Below, piece by piece: positions 9,207 through 15,439 of a DNA stretch of 18,170 nucleotides. The notes under the pieces were generated by a model, which was not told where the DNA came from, ran no database searches, and was given only the letters and a program-made list of their open reading frames with translations. Source of the DNA: JBBPZA01 sp963728925 (lineage in GTDB: Bacteria; Actinomycetota; Thermoleophilia; Solirubrobacterales; Solirubrobacteraceae); assembly GCA_963728925.1 (NCBI GenBank), contig CAVSMB010000020.1:1-18170 (forward strand), given 5' to 3'. Made by a program: the position numbers and the translations under genes. Position 1 is the first letter of the stretch. Each line of letters begins with the position of its first letter.

Positions 9207-10258
9207 TCGCCGCCGCGGGTCCCTCGGCGATGTGGTACCTGACGCGCGGCGCCGGCGCCGTGACCCTCGTCGTCCTCACGGCCAGCGTGGTGCTCGGCAT
9301 CGTCCACGCGGATCGCCGGCGGCCCGCCGGGGCCCCGCGCCTGCTGGTCGACGCGGCGCACCGCACCTTCTCGCTGCTTGCCCTCGCCGTGCTCGCCGTG
9401 CACATCCTCACCTCGGTGCTCGACGGCTACGCCCCGATCGGGCTCGCCGCCGCCGTCGTTCCTCTCGCCTCGGCCTACCGCCCGCTGTGGGTCGGGCTCG
9501 GCGCCCTGGCCGTCGACCTGCTGCTCGCCGTCACCGTCACGAGCCTCGTCCGCGCGCGCCTGGGCTATCGCGCGTGGCGAGGCGTGCACTGGCTGGCCTA
9601 CGCCTGCTGCCCGGTCGCCGTGGTGCACGGCCTCGGGACCGGAAGCGACGTCCGCAGCCTCTGGCTGGCGCTCGTGACGCTCGCCTGCTCGCTGGCGGTG
9701 CTCGGCGCGCTGGGCTTCCGCCTCGCCGGCGCGGGGCCCGGGCACGGGCTGGTTCGCGGGGGCTCACTCGCGGCGGTGCTCGCCGCCGTGCTCGGCCTCG
9801 CGCTGTGGCTGCCCGCGGGGCCGCTGGCGCGCGGCTGGGCGCGGCGGGCGGGCACGCCGCCCACCCTGCTGGCCGCGCCGGCGCGCGCGGCCGCGCCCCC
9901 GCGCGAGCGCGGGTTCGCCTCCCGCGTAACCGGCACCGTCCGCCAGGGCCTCACGTCGGACGGGACCGGCGTCGTCAACCTTTCGTTGCGCCTGACCGAC
10001 GGGGGCGGCCGCCTCGTGGTGCGCCTGGCCGGGCAGCCGCTCGACGGCGGCGGGCTGGCGATGCGCAGCAGCTCGGTGACGTTGCGCCATGGCGCGCTCT
10101 ACGAGGGACGCGTGGAGCGGCTGAGCGGAAGCGCGGTCGACGCGCTGGTGGGATCGGCGGACGGCAGGGCGCTGCGCCTTCGTCTGCGCCTGAAGCTCGC
10201 CGCGACGAGCGTCGACGGGCGCCTCTCGGCGAGCCCCGCGACCGGGACGCGCGGATGA
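9203..10258 (+). CDS. Ferric-reductase-like heme-b membrane protein with C-terminal extension
   Basis: The 351-residue protein begins with about five membrane helices in the first 170 residues. Two histidine pairs fit trans-membrane heme-b ligation: His53/His67 in one helix and His129/His142 in another, the spacing of ferric-reductase-like transmembrane domains. Another hydrophobic helix (about residues 187-205) leads into a C-terminal region (from about 220) that looks extracytoplasmic and beta-rich. No NAD or FAD-binding reductase domain is fused, so electrons would come from a partner, probably the NuoF-like protein and ferredoxin encoded next. Start GTG 9203 overlaps the apbE stop (GTGA), and its TGA overlaps the next ATG (ATGA). 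It is intact, unlike its neighbours on both sides. No clear ApbE flavinylation motif is seen in the extension. Confidence 0.82.
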   Translation: MIAAAGPSAMWYLTRGAGAVTLVVLTASVVLGIVHADRRRPAGAPRLLVDAAHRTFSLLALAVLAVHILTSVLDGYAPIGLAAAVVPLASAYRPLWVGLGALAVDLLLAVTVTSLVRARLGYRAWRGVHWLAYACCPVAVVHGLGTGSDVRSLWLALVTLACSLAVLGALGFRLAGAGPGHGLVRGGSLAAVLAAVLGLALWLPAGPLARGWARRAGTPPTLLAAPARAAAPPRERGFASRVTGTVRQGLTSDGTGVVNLSLRLTDGGGRLVVRLAGQPLDGGGLAMRSSSVTLRHGALYEGRVERLSGSAVDALVGSADGRALRLRLRLKLAATSVDGRLSASPATGTRG

Positions 10259-11501
10259 CCGTGCTCCCGCGCCTGGTCGCCGGGATGCGCAGCGGCGAGC
10301 GACTCGGGCTCGAGGCTCACCACGAGCTGCACGGCCGGCTCCAGCTCGAGTCGTGGGCGCCGGACGCGCTGATCCGCGAGGTCGGCGCCTCGGGGCTGCG
10401 CGGACGCGGCGGGGGCGCGTTCCCCACGGCCGCCAAGCTCGAGGCCGTCGCCGGCGAGCGACGGCGCGGCGTGGTCGTGGCCAACGGCGCCGAGGGCGAG
10501 CCGATGAGCTCCAAGGACGGTCTGCTGCTCGAGGGCGCGCCGCACGCCGTGCTCGACGGCGCGCTCGCCGCCGCGCACGCCGTCGGGGCCCGCGAGGTCA
10601 TCGTCGCCGTCCCGGCGCAGGCCCGGCGGGCGCTGCGCTCGACCGAGGTCGCCCTGCGCGAACGGCGCGACAGCTCGCGGGTCCGCATCGTGACCACGCC
10701 CAGCCGCTTCCTCGCCGGCGAGGAGACCGCGCTCGTCCGCGTGCTCGACGGCGGACCGTGCAAGCCGACCCTCGTCCCGCCGCGGCCGGCGCAGCGCGGG
10801 GTCGCCCGTCGCCCGACGCTCGTGCAGAATGTCGAGACGCTGGCCCACGTCGCGCTGCTCGCGCGGCACGGGGCGGGGTGGTTCCGCGACCTAGGCGACG
10901 ACGGCGTGCCGGGTACCGCGCTGGTCACCCTGAGCGGTTCGGTGGCGGGCCCGGGCGTCTATGAGATCGCCAGCGGAACGCCGTTCGACGAGCTGCTCGC
11001 CCTGGCGGGCGGCCCGACCGAGCCGGTGCGGGCGGTGCTGGTCGGCGGCTACTTCGGAGCGTGGATCTCGGCGCAGGACGCCGCCGGGCTGGCGCTGCAC
11101 GCCGACGCCACCCCCGCTCCGCTGGGCGCAGGGGTGCTCGTGGTCCTCGGCGAGACGCGCTGCCCGGTGGCCGAGGTGGCACGGGCGATGAGCTGGCTCG
11201 CGGCCCAGACCGCCGGCCAGTGCGGGCCCTGCGTCCACGGACTCGCCGCGCTCGCGAGCGCCGTCGCTCGCGTGGCCGCCGGACAGGCCGACGACCGCGT
11301 CGGGCCGCGATTGGCCCGCTGGAGCGACCAGGTCGACGGACGCGGCGCCTGCCAGCACCCCAATGGCGCGGTGCGGTTCCTGCGCAGCGCCTTGCGGTCT
11401 TCGGCCCCGAGCTGTCCGACCACCACCGCAACGGGCCGTGCGTCGCGTGCGCGGGTCCCGCCGTGCTGCAGACGCCCGGCCCCGAGGCGCTGGTCGCGTG
11501 A
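10255..11501 (+). pseudogene. NuoF-like NADH dehydrogenase subunit homologue, frameshifted near the C-terminus
   Basis: Starting at ATG 10255, the protein follows the 51-kDa/NuoF fold: GLRGRGGGAFPTAAK (from residue 47) for FMN/NAD binding, VVANGAEGEPMSSKD, an AGEETALVRVLDGG segment, a SLBB-like region (GTPFDELLALAGG) and a C-terminal Fe-S region with QCGPCVHG (Cys323, Cys326) and GACQHP (Cys366). NuoF itself has CxxCxxC; the third position here is Gly. At 11395-11397 the frame breaks: adding one C restores ALRVFGPELSDHH and a terminal GPCVAC pair, ending at TGA 11499-11501. As written, translation runs on to 11532 inside the IS element and loses these last cysteines. The intact protein, about 415 residues, would probably pass electrons from NAD(P)H to the heme-b protein or ferredoxin. 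Confidence 0.85.
11484..11495 (+). repeat. Left half of IS110 target site, repeated inside the element
   Basis: GAGGCGCTGGTC at 11484-11495, in the last codons of the NuoF-like gene, is identical to 12851-12862 in the noncoding part of the IS element, in the same orientation. It ends three bases before the shared TGAG at the insertion point. I read it as the target half recognised by one guide of the element's bridge RNA. Confidence 0.75.
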
Positions 11502-11502
11502 G

Positions 11503-11511
11503 ACTCCCTGT
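11503..11511 (+). repeat. 9-bp terminal sequence repeated in the noncoding part of the IS
   Basis: ACTCCCTGT is the first sequence of the element next to the TGAG junction. It recurs in the same orientation at 12811-12819, within the hairpin between the two proposed target guides. It may be a donor guide or a chance match; nine bases in a 1.4-kb element is weaker evidence than the target matches. Confidence 0.5.
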
Positions 11512-11512
11512 G

Positions 11513-12727
11513 TCAACCCTCCTGCGTGGTGAGGCGCTGGAGGGTGTTGTGGCGGGCGGGGTCGTAGACGTCGCCGTCCTGCCAGATGCGCCAGAGGACG
11601 CCGGTCCAGGCGCGGCCGAGGATGCGGATGGCGTGTGGGTGGGTGCAGCCGCGGGCGCGGGCGCGGGTGTAGATGTCGGCGGCCCAGGGGTTGGTGCGGC
11701 GGCTGGTGTCGGCCATGGTGGCGATGGCCGCCCGGAGGCGGTGGTCGCAGGCCCAGCGGAAGCGGGCGCGTTTGGATTTGCCCGACTCGACGGCGACGGG
11801 GGCTTGGCCGGCGTCGCTGGCGAGGGCGGCTTTGGTGGGGTAGCGGTCGCGGCAGTCGCCGATCTCGGCGAGCAGGGTGGCGGGGCAGACGGCGGTCTTG
11901 GGGTCGCGGAACAGCGACTGGAACGTGGCTCCGTCGGGGTGCTCGAGCAGTCCGGCGCGGATTTCGCTGGTCAGCTCGGCGATGCGCTGAACGATCGGTT
12001 CCAGCGCGGCGACCAGCGCGAGCACGATCTGGCGGCGTGCCTCGGTTTCCAGGACGTCGGCGCGGCCGCTGGCGGCATCGCGCAGCCGGCTGAGCAGCTC
12101 GCCGGCGGAGCGGCGGCCGCAGTAGCCGTGGCGGGCGAGGAAGCGAGCCATGCGCTGTTCGCCGAGGCCATGCGCGTCGGCGGGCGAGGGGTAGCGCCGC
12201 AGGAACGCGAGGGCGATCGGGCTGTCGATATCGGCGAACGTCTGCGCGGCGCCGGGCCAAAAGCTTTCCAGTTGGGCGCGCAGCTCGTTGGCGATCGCGA
12301 CGCGGTGGGCGACGAGGTCCTCGCGCGCACGGGTCAGCGCGCGCAGCGCCTTGGTCTGATCGCGGTCGGGCACCAGCACACGGAAGCGGTGGCTGTCGGT
12401 GCGGGCCAGCTCGGCGAGCACGAAGCTGTCAAAGCTGTCGGTCTTGCCGCCGGCGGCGCTGAAGCGCGGGCGCATCGCGGCGACTTGGTTGGGGTGCACG
12501 GCGATCACGTGCAGGCCGGCGTCGAGCAGCCGCTCGGTGAGCAGCCCGTCCGGGCGCTCGATCGCCACGCGGGCGACCTCGAGCTCGAGCAGCCGTGCGC
12601 ACAGCGCGCGGATGCCACGCTCGTCATGGGCGAAGCGGCGGCCCTCGACGATCCGCCCCTCGCCGTCGACGACGCAGCAGGCGTGTTCCTCACTGGCCCA
12701 GTCGATGCCAGCAAAGCGATCCTCCAC
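11513..12727 (-). CDS. IS110-family DEDD transposase/recombinase
   Basis: The 404-residue protein has a RuvC-like N-terminal domain with the DEDD acidic residues Asp9 (GIDWA), Glu57 (AIERPDG), Asp97 and Asp100 (GKTDSFD). It ends with a Transposase_20 domain (SLFRDPKTAVCPATLLAEIGD, then DAGQAPVAVESGKSKRARFR), whose serine in the ESGKS context is the expected nucleophile. Such enzymes recombine DNA under direction of a bridge RNA encoded by the element. Start GTG 12725-12727 is chosen over the longer frame from 12811 because AGGAGG (12733-12738) sits 5 bases upstream and the family starts just before the first Asp. Both catalytic regions look intact, so the enzyme may be active. Confidence 0.93.
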   Translation of the reverse strand: MEDRFAGIDWASEEHACCVVDGEGRIVEGRRFAHDERGIRALCARLLELEVARVAIERPDGLLTERLLDAGLHVIAVHPNQVAAMRPRFSAAGGKTDSFDSFVLAELARTDSHRFRVLVPDRDQTKALRALTRAREDLVAHRVAIANELRAQLESFWPGAAQTFADIDSPIALAFLRRYPSPADAHGLGEQRMARFLARHGYCGRRSAGELLSRLRDAASGRADVLETEARRQIVLALVAALEPIVQRIAELTSEIRAGLLEHPDGATFQSLFRDPKTAVCPATLLAEIGDCRDRYPTKAALASDAGQAPVAVESGKSKRARFRWACDHRLRAAIATMADTSRRTNPWAADIYTRARARGCTHPHAIRILGRAWTGVLWRIWQDGDVYDPARHNTLQRLTTQEG

Positions 12728-12776
12728 GACTTCCTCCTTCCGACGGCGTTGACTGCGGCCGGCGACGAGGTACCGT

Positions 12777-12791
12777 GGCGGGTGCTCATTG
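12777..12791 (-). repeat. Proposed right-half target guide in the IS noncoding region
   Basis: GGCGGGTGCTCATTG at 12777-12791 is the exact reverse complement of 12935-12949 at the element-ferredoxin junction. Twelve of the 15 bases are the shared TGAG plus eight bases of ferredoxin coding sequence outside the element; the other three are the element's own terminal bases. Confidence 0.75.
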
Positions 12792-12850
12792 ACGGCGCTC
12801 GGGTGGCGCAACTCCCTGTTGCCACTCAGGGCACCTCGACGGATCGCCGG

Positions 12851-12862
12851 GAGGCGCTGGTC
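12851..12862 (+). repeat. Proposed left-half target guide in the IS noncoding region
   Basis: GAGGCGCTGGTC here is identical to 11484-11495, the NuoF-like coding sequence just outside the other end of the element. The match stops exactly at 12 bases, after which the sequences diverge (TCA against GCG). Confidence 0.75.
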
Positions 12863-12925
12863 TCACGCTGGCCCTCAAGAGGGGCAAGCACCGCTGGCGC
12901 TCTCCCGACGACCGCCGGCAGCACC

Positions 12926-12930
12926 AAGGA
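12926..12930 (+). promoter_or_regulatory. Ribosome binding site for ferredoxin, supplied by the IS end
   Basis: AAGGA lies 6 bases before ATG 12937. Both the AAGGA and the A of the ATG fall inside the inferred IS element, so the insertion appears to have replaced the original coupled GTG start with its own ribosome site and start codon. Confidence 0.5.
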
Positions 12931-12936
12931 TGACCA

Positions 12937-13185
12937 ATGAGCACCCGCCTGCGAGTCGACCCGATCGCCTGCACCGGTCACGGCCTGTGCGCCGAGCTGC
13001 TTCCCGAGCTCATCGAGCTCGACGACTGGGGCTTTCCGATGCTCGGCGACGAACGGGTGCCCCAGCACCTCCTCGACCACGCCGACCGCGCGGTCGCCGC
13101 CTGCCCGACCCTCGCCCTCCGGCTGGACCGCGCAGGGCGCCGGGATCGCCCCGCCGGCGACGCCGAGGTCCTGCGCGCGTTCTGA
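12937..13185 (+). CDS. Small ferredoxin with Cys/His/Cys/Cys ligand set
   Basis: The 82-residue protein has the pattern of single-cluster actinobacterial ferredoxins: Cys12-x2-His15-x2-Cys18 (ACTGHGLC) and Cys56-Pro57 near the C-terminus (VAACPTLAL). His15 takes the place of the second cysteine, as in ferredoxins that carry a [3Fe-4S] cluster or a His-ligated [4Fe-4S] cluster. The protein would carry single electrons in the cytoplasm, probably for the NuoF-like/heme-b system, from which it is now separated by the IS element. Without the insertion its start would be GTG overlapping the NuoF-like stop. The current ATG and ribosome site come from the IS end. It converges on the sugar permease gene, 23 bases away. 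Confidence 0.9.
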   Translation: MSTRLRVDPIACTGHGLCAELLPELIELDDWGFPMLGDERVPQHLLDHADRAVAACPTLALRLDRAGRRDRPAGDAEVLRAF

Positions 13186-13192
13186 CGCGCAG
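13171..13192. terminator. Hairpin over the ferredoxin stop, possible bidirectional terminator
   Basis: CTGCGCG (13171-13177) pairs with CGCGCAG (13186-13192); an alternative inner pairing is GCGCGT with ACGCGC around TCTG. It lies between two convergent genes. There is no U-tract, so an intrinsic terminator is only a possibility. Confidence 0.35.
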
Positions 13193-13208
13193 GACCCCGA
13201 GCCGGCGC

Positions 13209-14429
13209 TCAGGCCAGGCCGGTGGCCGCCCGCTGCTTGCGCGCGATCGCGTCGATGATCACCGCGCCGAGCAGCACGGCGCCCGTCACCATGAACTTGA
13301 CCGAGCTCTGCAAGGCGAGCAGGTCCATCCCGTTGGAGATCGAGCCGATGACCAGCGCGCCGAGCAGGGCGCTCCACACCGAGCCCCGGCCGCCGAAGAG
13401 GCTCGTGCCCGCGATCACCGGGCCGGCGATGGCCAGCAGCAGCAGGTCGCTGCCGCCTGAGCTCTGGTTCACGGCGAACAGCCGCGAGGCCGCCATGATG
13501 CCGCCGATCGCCGCCATCGAGGAGCACAGCCCGAACACCACGATGCGAATCCCCGACACGGAGATGCCCGCGCGGCGCGCCGCCTCGTCGTTGCCTCCCA
13601 CGGCGTAGATGTGGCGGCCGAAGCGCGTGCGTGTGGTGATGTACTGGAAGAGCACCACGAAGCCCACGAGGATCAGCGCCGCGAGCGGCACCCCGCGCGC
13701 CGAGTCGAGCACCGCCACCACCACGATGACCACGGCCGCCAAGAGGACGATCCTCACGATCACCCCGATGATCGCCGGGGCGGGCAGACCGGCGGCCGTG
13801 CGCCGGCGGCGCGCCCACAGCGTCACAGCGGCGTAGGCGCCGACCGCGACCGCCGCGATGACCCAGCCGACCACGCCGCTGTAGAAGGTGCTCGTCAGCC
13901 CGATGATCTTCGGGTTGTTGATGTTGACGGTGCCGGTGTCCCCGAGCACCTTGAGCTGCAGGCCCTGCCACGCCAGCAGCCCCGCCAGAGTCACCACGAA
14001 CGACGGGATCTCAAAGCGGGTGAACAGGAAGCCCTGCAGCAGGCCGATGCACGCGCCCGCTGCGATGGCCGCAGCGATCGCCAGGTAGGGCGACCAGCCG
14101 TGCTGAACGTTGAGGACGGCCATGATCGACGCGCACACGCCGCTGACCGCACCGACCGAGAGGTCGATCTCGCCGAGCAGCAGGACGAGCACGATGCCCA
14201 CCGAGATCAGGCCGACGGCGGTGATCTGCAGCACCAGGTTGGTCAGGTTGACGGCCGTGAGGAAGCGGTTCTCCTGGCTCTGGAAGATGGCCCAGATCAC
14301 CGCGATGGCGATGATCACCCGCGCCTCGGAGAGATGGCCGATGAGGAAGCGCCGGACGCCGCCCGCCCTGTGCCCGGAGCTCTCGGTCTCGTCGACGTCC
14401 GTCGTGATGTCCGTCGCCTGCGCGCTCAC
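13209..14429 (-). CDS. Sugar ABC transporter permease, XylH/RbsC type
   Basis: The 406-residue integral membrane protein belongs to the branched BPD_transp_2 family of monosaccharide ABC permeases. Hydrophobic helices begin near residue 37. The family signature EIDLSVGAVSG is at 87-97, and the cytoplasmic coupling segment FGRHIYAVGGNDEAARRAGI lies about two thirds along, followed by GTSLFGGRGSVWSALLGALVIG. Length and features fit XylH-like permeases, which are longer than RbsC because of extra helices in the middle. A polar N-terminal tail of about 25 residues is rich in Thr, Asp and Glu. Start GTG 14427-14429 overlaps the ATPase stop as GTGA. It is the last gene of the operon. The substrate is probably a pentose such as xylose, judged from the binding protein. 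Confidence 0.93.
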   Translation of the reverse strand: MSAQATDITTDVDETESSGHRAGGVRRFLIGHLSEARVIIAIAVIWAIFQSQENRFLTAVNLTNLVLQITAVGLISVGIVLVLLLGEIDLSVGAVSGVCASIMAVLNVQHGWSPYLAIAAAIAAGACIGLLQGFLFTRFEIPSFVVTLAGLLAWQGLQLKVLGDTGTVNINNPKIIGLTSTFYSGVVGWVIAAVAVGAYAAVTLWARRRRTAAGLPAPAIIGVIVRIVLLAAVVIVVVAVLDSARGVPLAALILVGFVVLFQYITTRTRFGRHIYAVGGNDEAARRAGISVSGIRIVVFGLCSSMAAIGGIMAASRLFAVNQSSGGSDLLLLAIAGPVIAGTSLFGGRGSVWSALLGALVIGSISNGMDLLALQSSVKFMVTGAVLLGAVIIDAIARKQRAATGLA

Positions 14430-15373
14430 TGGGCACCTCCCGTCTCGGACCCGGCCGTTCGGCTTGCGTCAGACTCGTCCGGCGGGTCGCCCACCGAGCC
14501 CGCCGATCCGCCTGCCTCAGATCCCGCCGAGTCGCCGCCCTCAGAGCTGGCCGACTCGTCCCCGTCGGCCGCGGCCGGTTCGTCGGCGTCGGCTCCGGCA
14601 AGCTCGGCGACGTCCTCGGACCCTAGCCCGGTGATCGCCCCGATGACCTCTTCGTGGGAGGCCTCGCTCGCGCTGAAGTCGCCGGCCTTGCGACCGAGCA
14701 AAAGCACGAAGATCCGGTCGGCGACCTGGAAGACGTCGCTGAGGTTGTGGCTGACCACGATCACTCCGAGGCCGCGCTCGCGCAGCCGCTTGATCAGGCT
14801 CAGCACCATCGCCGTCTGGCGCACGCCGAGCGCCGCCGTCGGCTCGTCGAGCATGACGACCTTGGGCTCGCCGAGCAGCGAACGGGCGATCGCCACCTGC
14901 TGGCGCTGGCCGCCGGACATCATCCCGACCTCGCTGCGGACGTCGGTGATCGTCACCGCGAGGTTCTCGAGCAGCTCGTGCGAGCGCTGCTCCATGTCGA
15001 TCTCGTCGAGCTGGCGGACCGCGTGCCCGACCCCGCCCGAGAGCTCCTCCTGGCCGAGGAACAGGTTCTCGACGACGTCCAGGTTGTCGCACAGGGCGAG
15101 GTCCTGGTAGACGGTGGCGATCCCGAGCTTGGTCGCGTCGGTCGGATGATTGATCTTGACGGGCTGGCCCTCGAAGAGGATCTGCCCGTCGGAGACCTCG
15201 TGGATCCCGGCGATCGCCTTGACCAGCGTCGACTTGCCCGCGCCGTTGTCGCCGACGAGGGCGACCACCTCGCCGGCCCTGACGTCGAAGTCGACGCCGG
15301 ACAGGGCCTCGACGGGTCCGAAGCGCTTGCTCACCCCCTGCAGCGAGAGCAGTGCGTCGCCGTTCGAGCTCAT
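14426..15373 (-). CDS. Sugar ABC transporter ATPase, single domain with acidic tail
   Basis: The 315-residue protein has one complete nucleotide-binding domain: Walker A GDNGAGKST (41-49), Q-loop Gln90, signature MSGGQ (152-156), Walker B VVMLDEP (172-178) and switch His209. Many sugar ATPases of this class (RbsA, MglA, XylG) have two such domains in about 500 residues; this one has a single domain like FrcA. From about residue 252 the chain becomes an unusual tail of some 60 residues made mostly of Ser, Glu, Asp, Gly and Ala. Start ATG 15371-15373 has AGGA 8 bases upstream. The gene lies between the binding protein and the permease and overlaps the latter by 4 bases, so it should energise the same importer as a dimer. 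Confidence 0.93.
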   Translation of the reverse strand: MSSNGDALLSLQGVSKRFGPVEALSGVDFDVRAGEVVALVGDNGAGKSTLVKAIAGIHEVSDGQILFEGQPVKINHPTDATKLGIATVYQDLALCDNLDVVENLFLGQEELSGGVGHAVRQLDEIDMEQRSHELLENLAVTITDVRSEVGMMSGGQRQQVAIARSLLGEPKVVMLDEPTAALGVRQTAMVLSLIKRLRERGLGVIVVSHNLSDVFQVADRIFVLLLGRKAGDFSASEASHEEVIGAITGLGSEDVAELAGADADEPAAADGDESASSEGGDSAGSEAGGSAGSVGDPPDESDASRTAGSETGGAQ

Positions 15374-15401
15374 GTGGACGTTCCTTTCGGTTCCGGAGCC
15401 G

Positions 15402-15425
15402 GAGCGGCCGCCCGGGCGACCGCTC
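15402..15425 (-). promoter_or_regulatory. Intercistronic stem-loop between binding protein and ATPase genes
   Basis: GAGCGG (15402-15407) pairs with CCGCTC (15420-15425), and three further pairs inside a mismatch close a CCGG loop. It lies in the 66-base gap after the binding-protein stop. Such structures often protect or attenuate the message so that binding protein is made in excess over ATPase and permease; that role is inferred here. Confidence 0.45.
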
Positions 15426-15439
15426 CGACCTTACCCCGC

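Larger units (their letters stand above)
11503..12937 (-). mobile_element. IS110-family insertion element, about 1.43 kb
   Basis: The element carries an IS110-type transposase, a short end beyond the transposase stop (10 bases) and about 210 noncoding bases before its start, the usual layout of the IS110 group, which lacks terminal inverted repeats. The boundaries are inferred from the flanks: TGAG occurs at 11499-11502 and 12938-12941. Collapsing the interval between them joins GTCGCGTGAG directly to CACCCGCC, which restores a GTGA overlap between the NuoF-like stop and the ferredoxin start, matching the other junctions of this operon. The exact ends could shift by a few bases within TGAG. 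The transposase points against the operon. Confidence 0.85.
12728..12937 (-). ncRNA. Candidate IS110 bridge RNA region
   Basis: This noncoding segment between the element's end and the transposase start is where IS110-group elements encode the bridge RNA. It contains two target-matching stretches: 12851-12862 repeats the left half of the insertion site, and 12777-12791 is the reverse complement of the right half (12935-12949). Between them a 5-bp stem (12793-12797 with 12845-12849) encloses a hairpin (GTGGC 12803-12807 with GCCAC 12821-12825, plus AAC/GTT). The guides therefore lie opposite each other as an internal loop closed by a terminal stem, the shape of a bridge RNA target-binding loop. 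A second small hairpin, CCCTCAAGAGGG, lies at 12872-12883. The transcribed strand and exact ends are not shown by sequence; I give the transposase strand. Confidence 0.65.

Noticed and set aside
8287..11532. A 1081-codon open frame spanning the redox operon
   Set aside because: It joins the start of apbE to the NuoF-like gene only because of the apbE frameshift; the middle runs out of frame through the heme-b gene and reads as Arg/Pro-rich shadow.
12728..12811. Longer transposase start at 12811
   Set aside because: The extension has no family similarity, while GTG 12727 has a strong AGGAGG at the right distance; the extra codons cover the proposed bridge RNA.
11499..12941. Terminal inverted repeats of a DDE-type insertion sequence
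   Set aside because: The ends are not inverted repeats, and the DEDD transposase places the element in the IS110 family, which lacks them.
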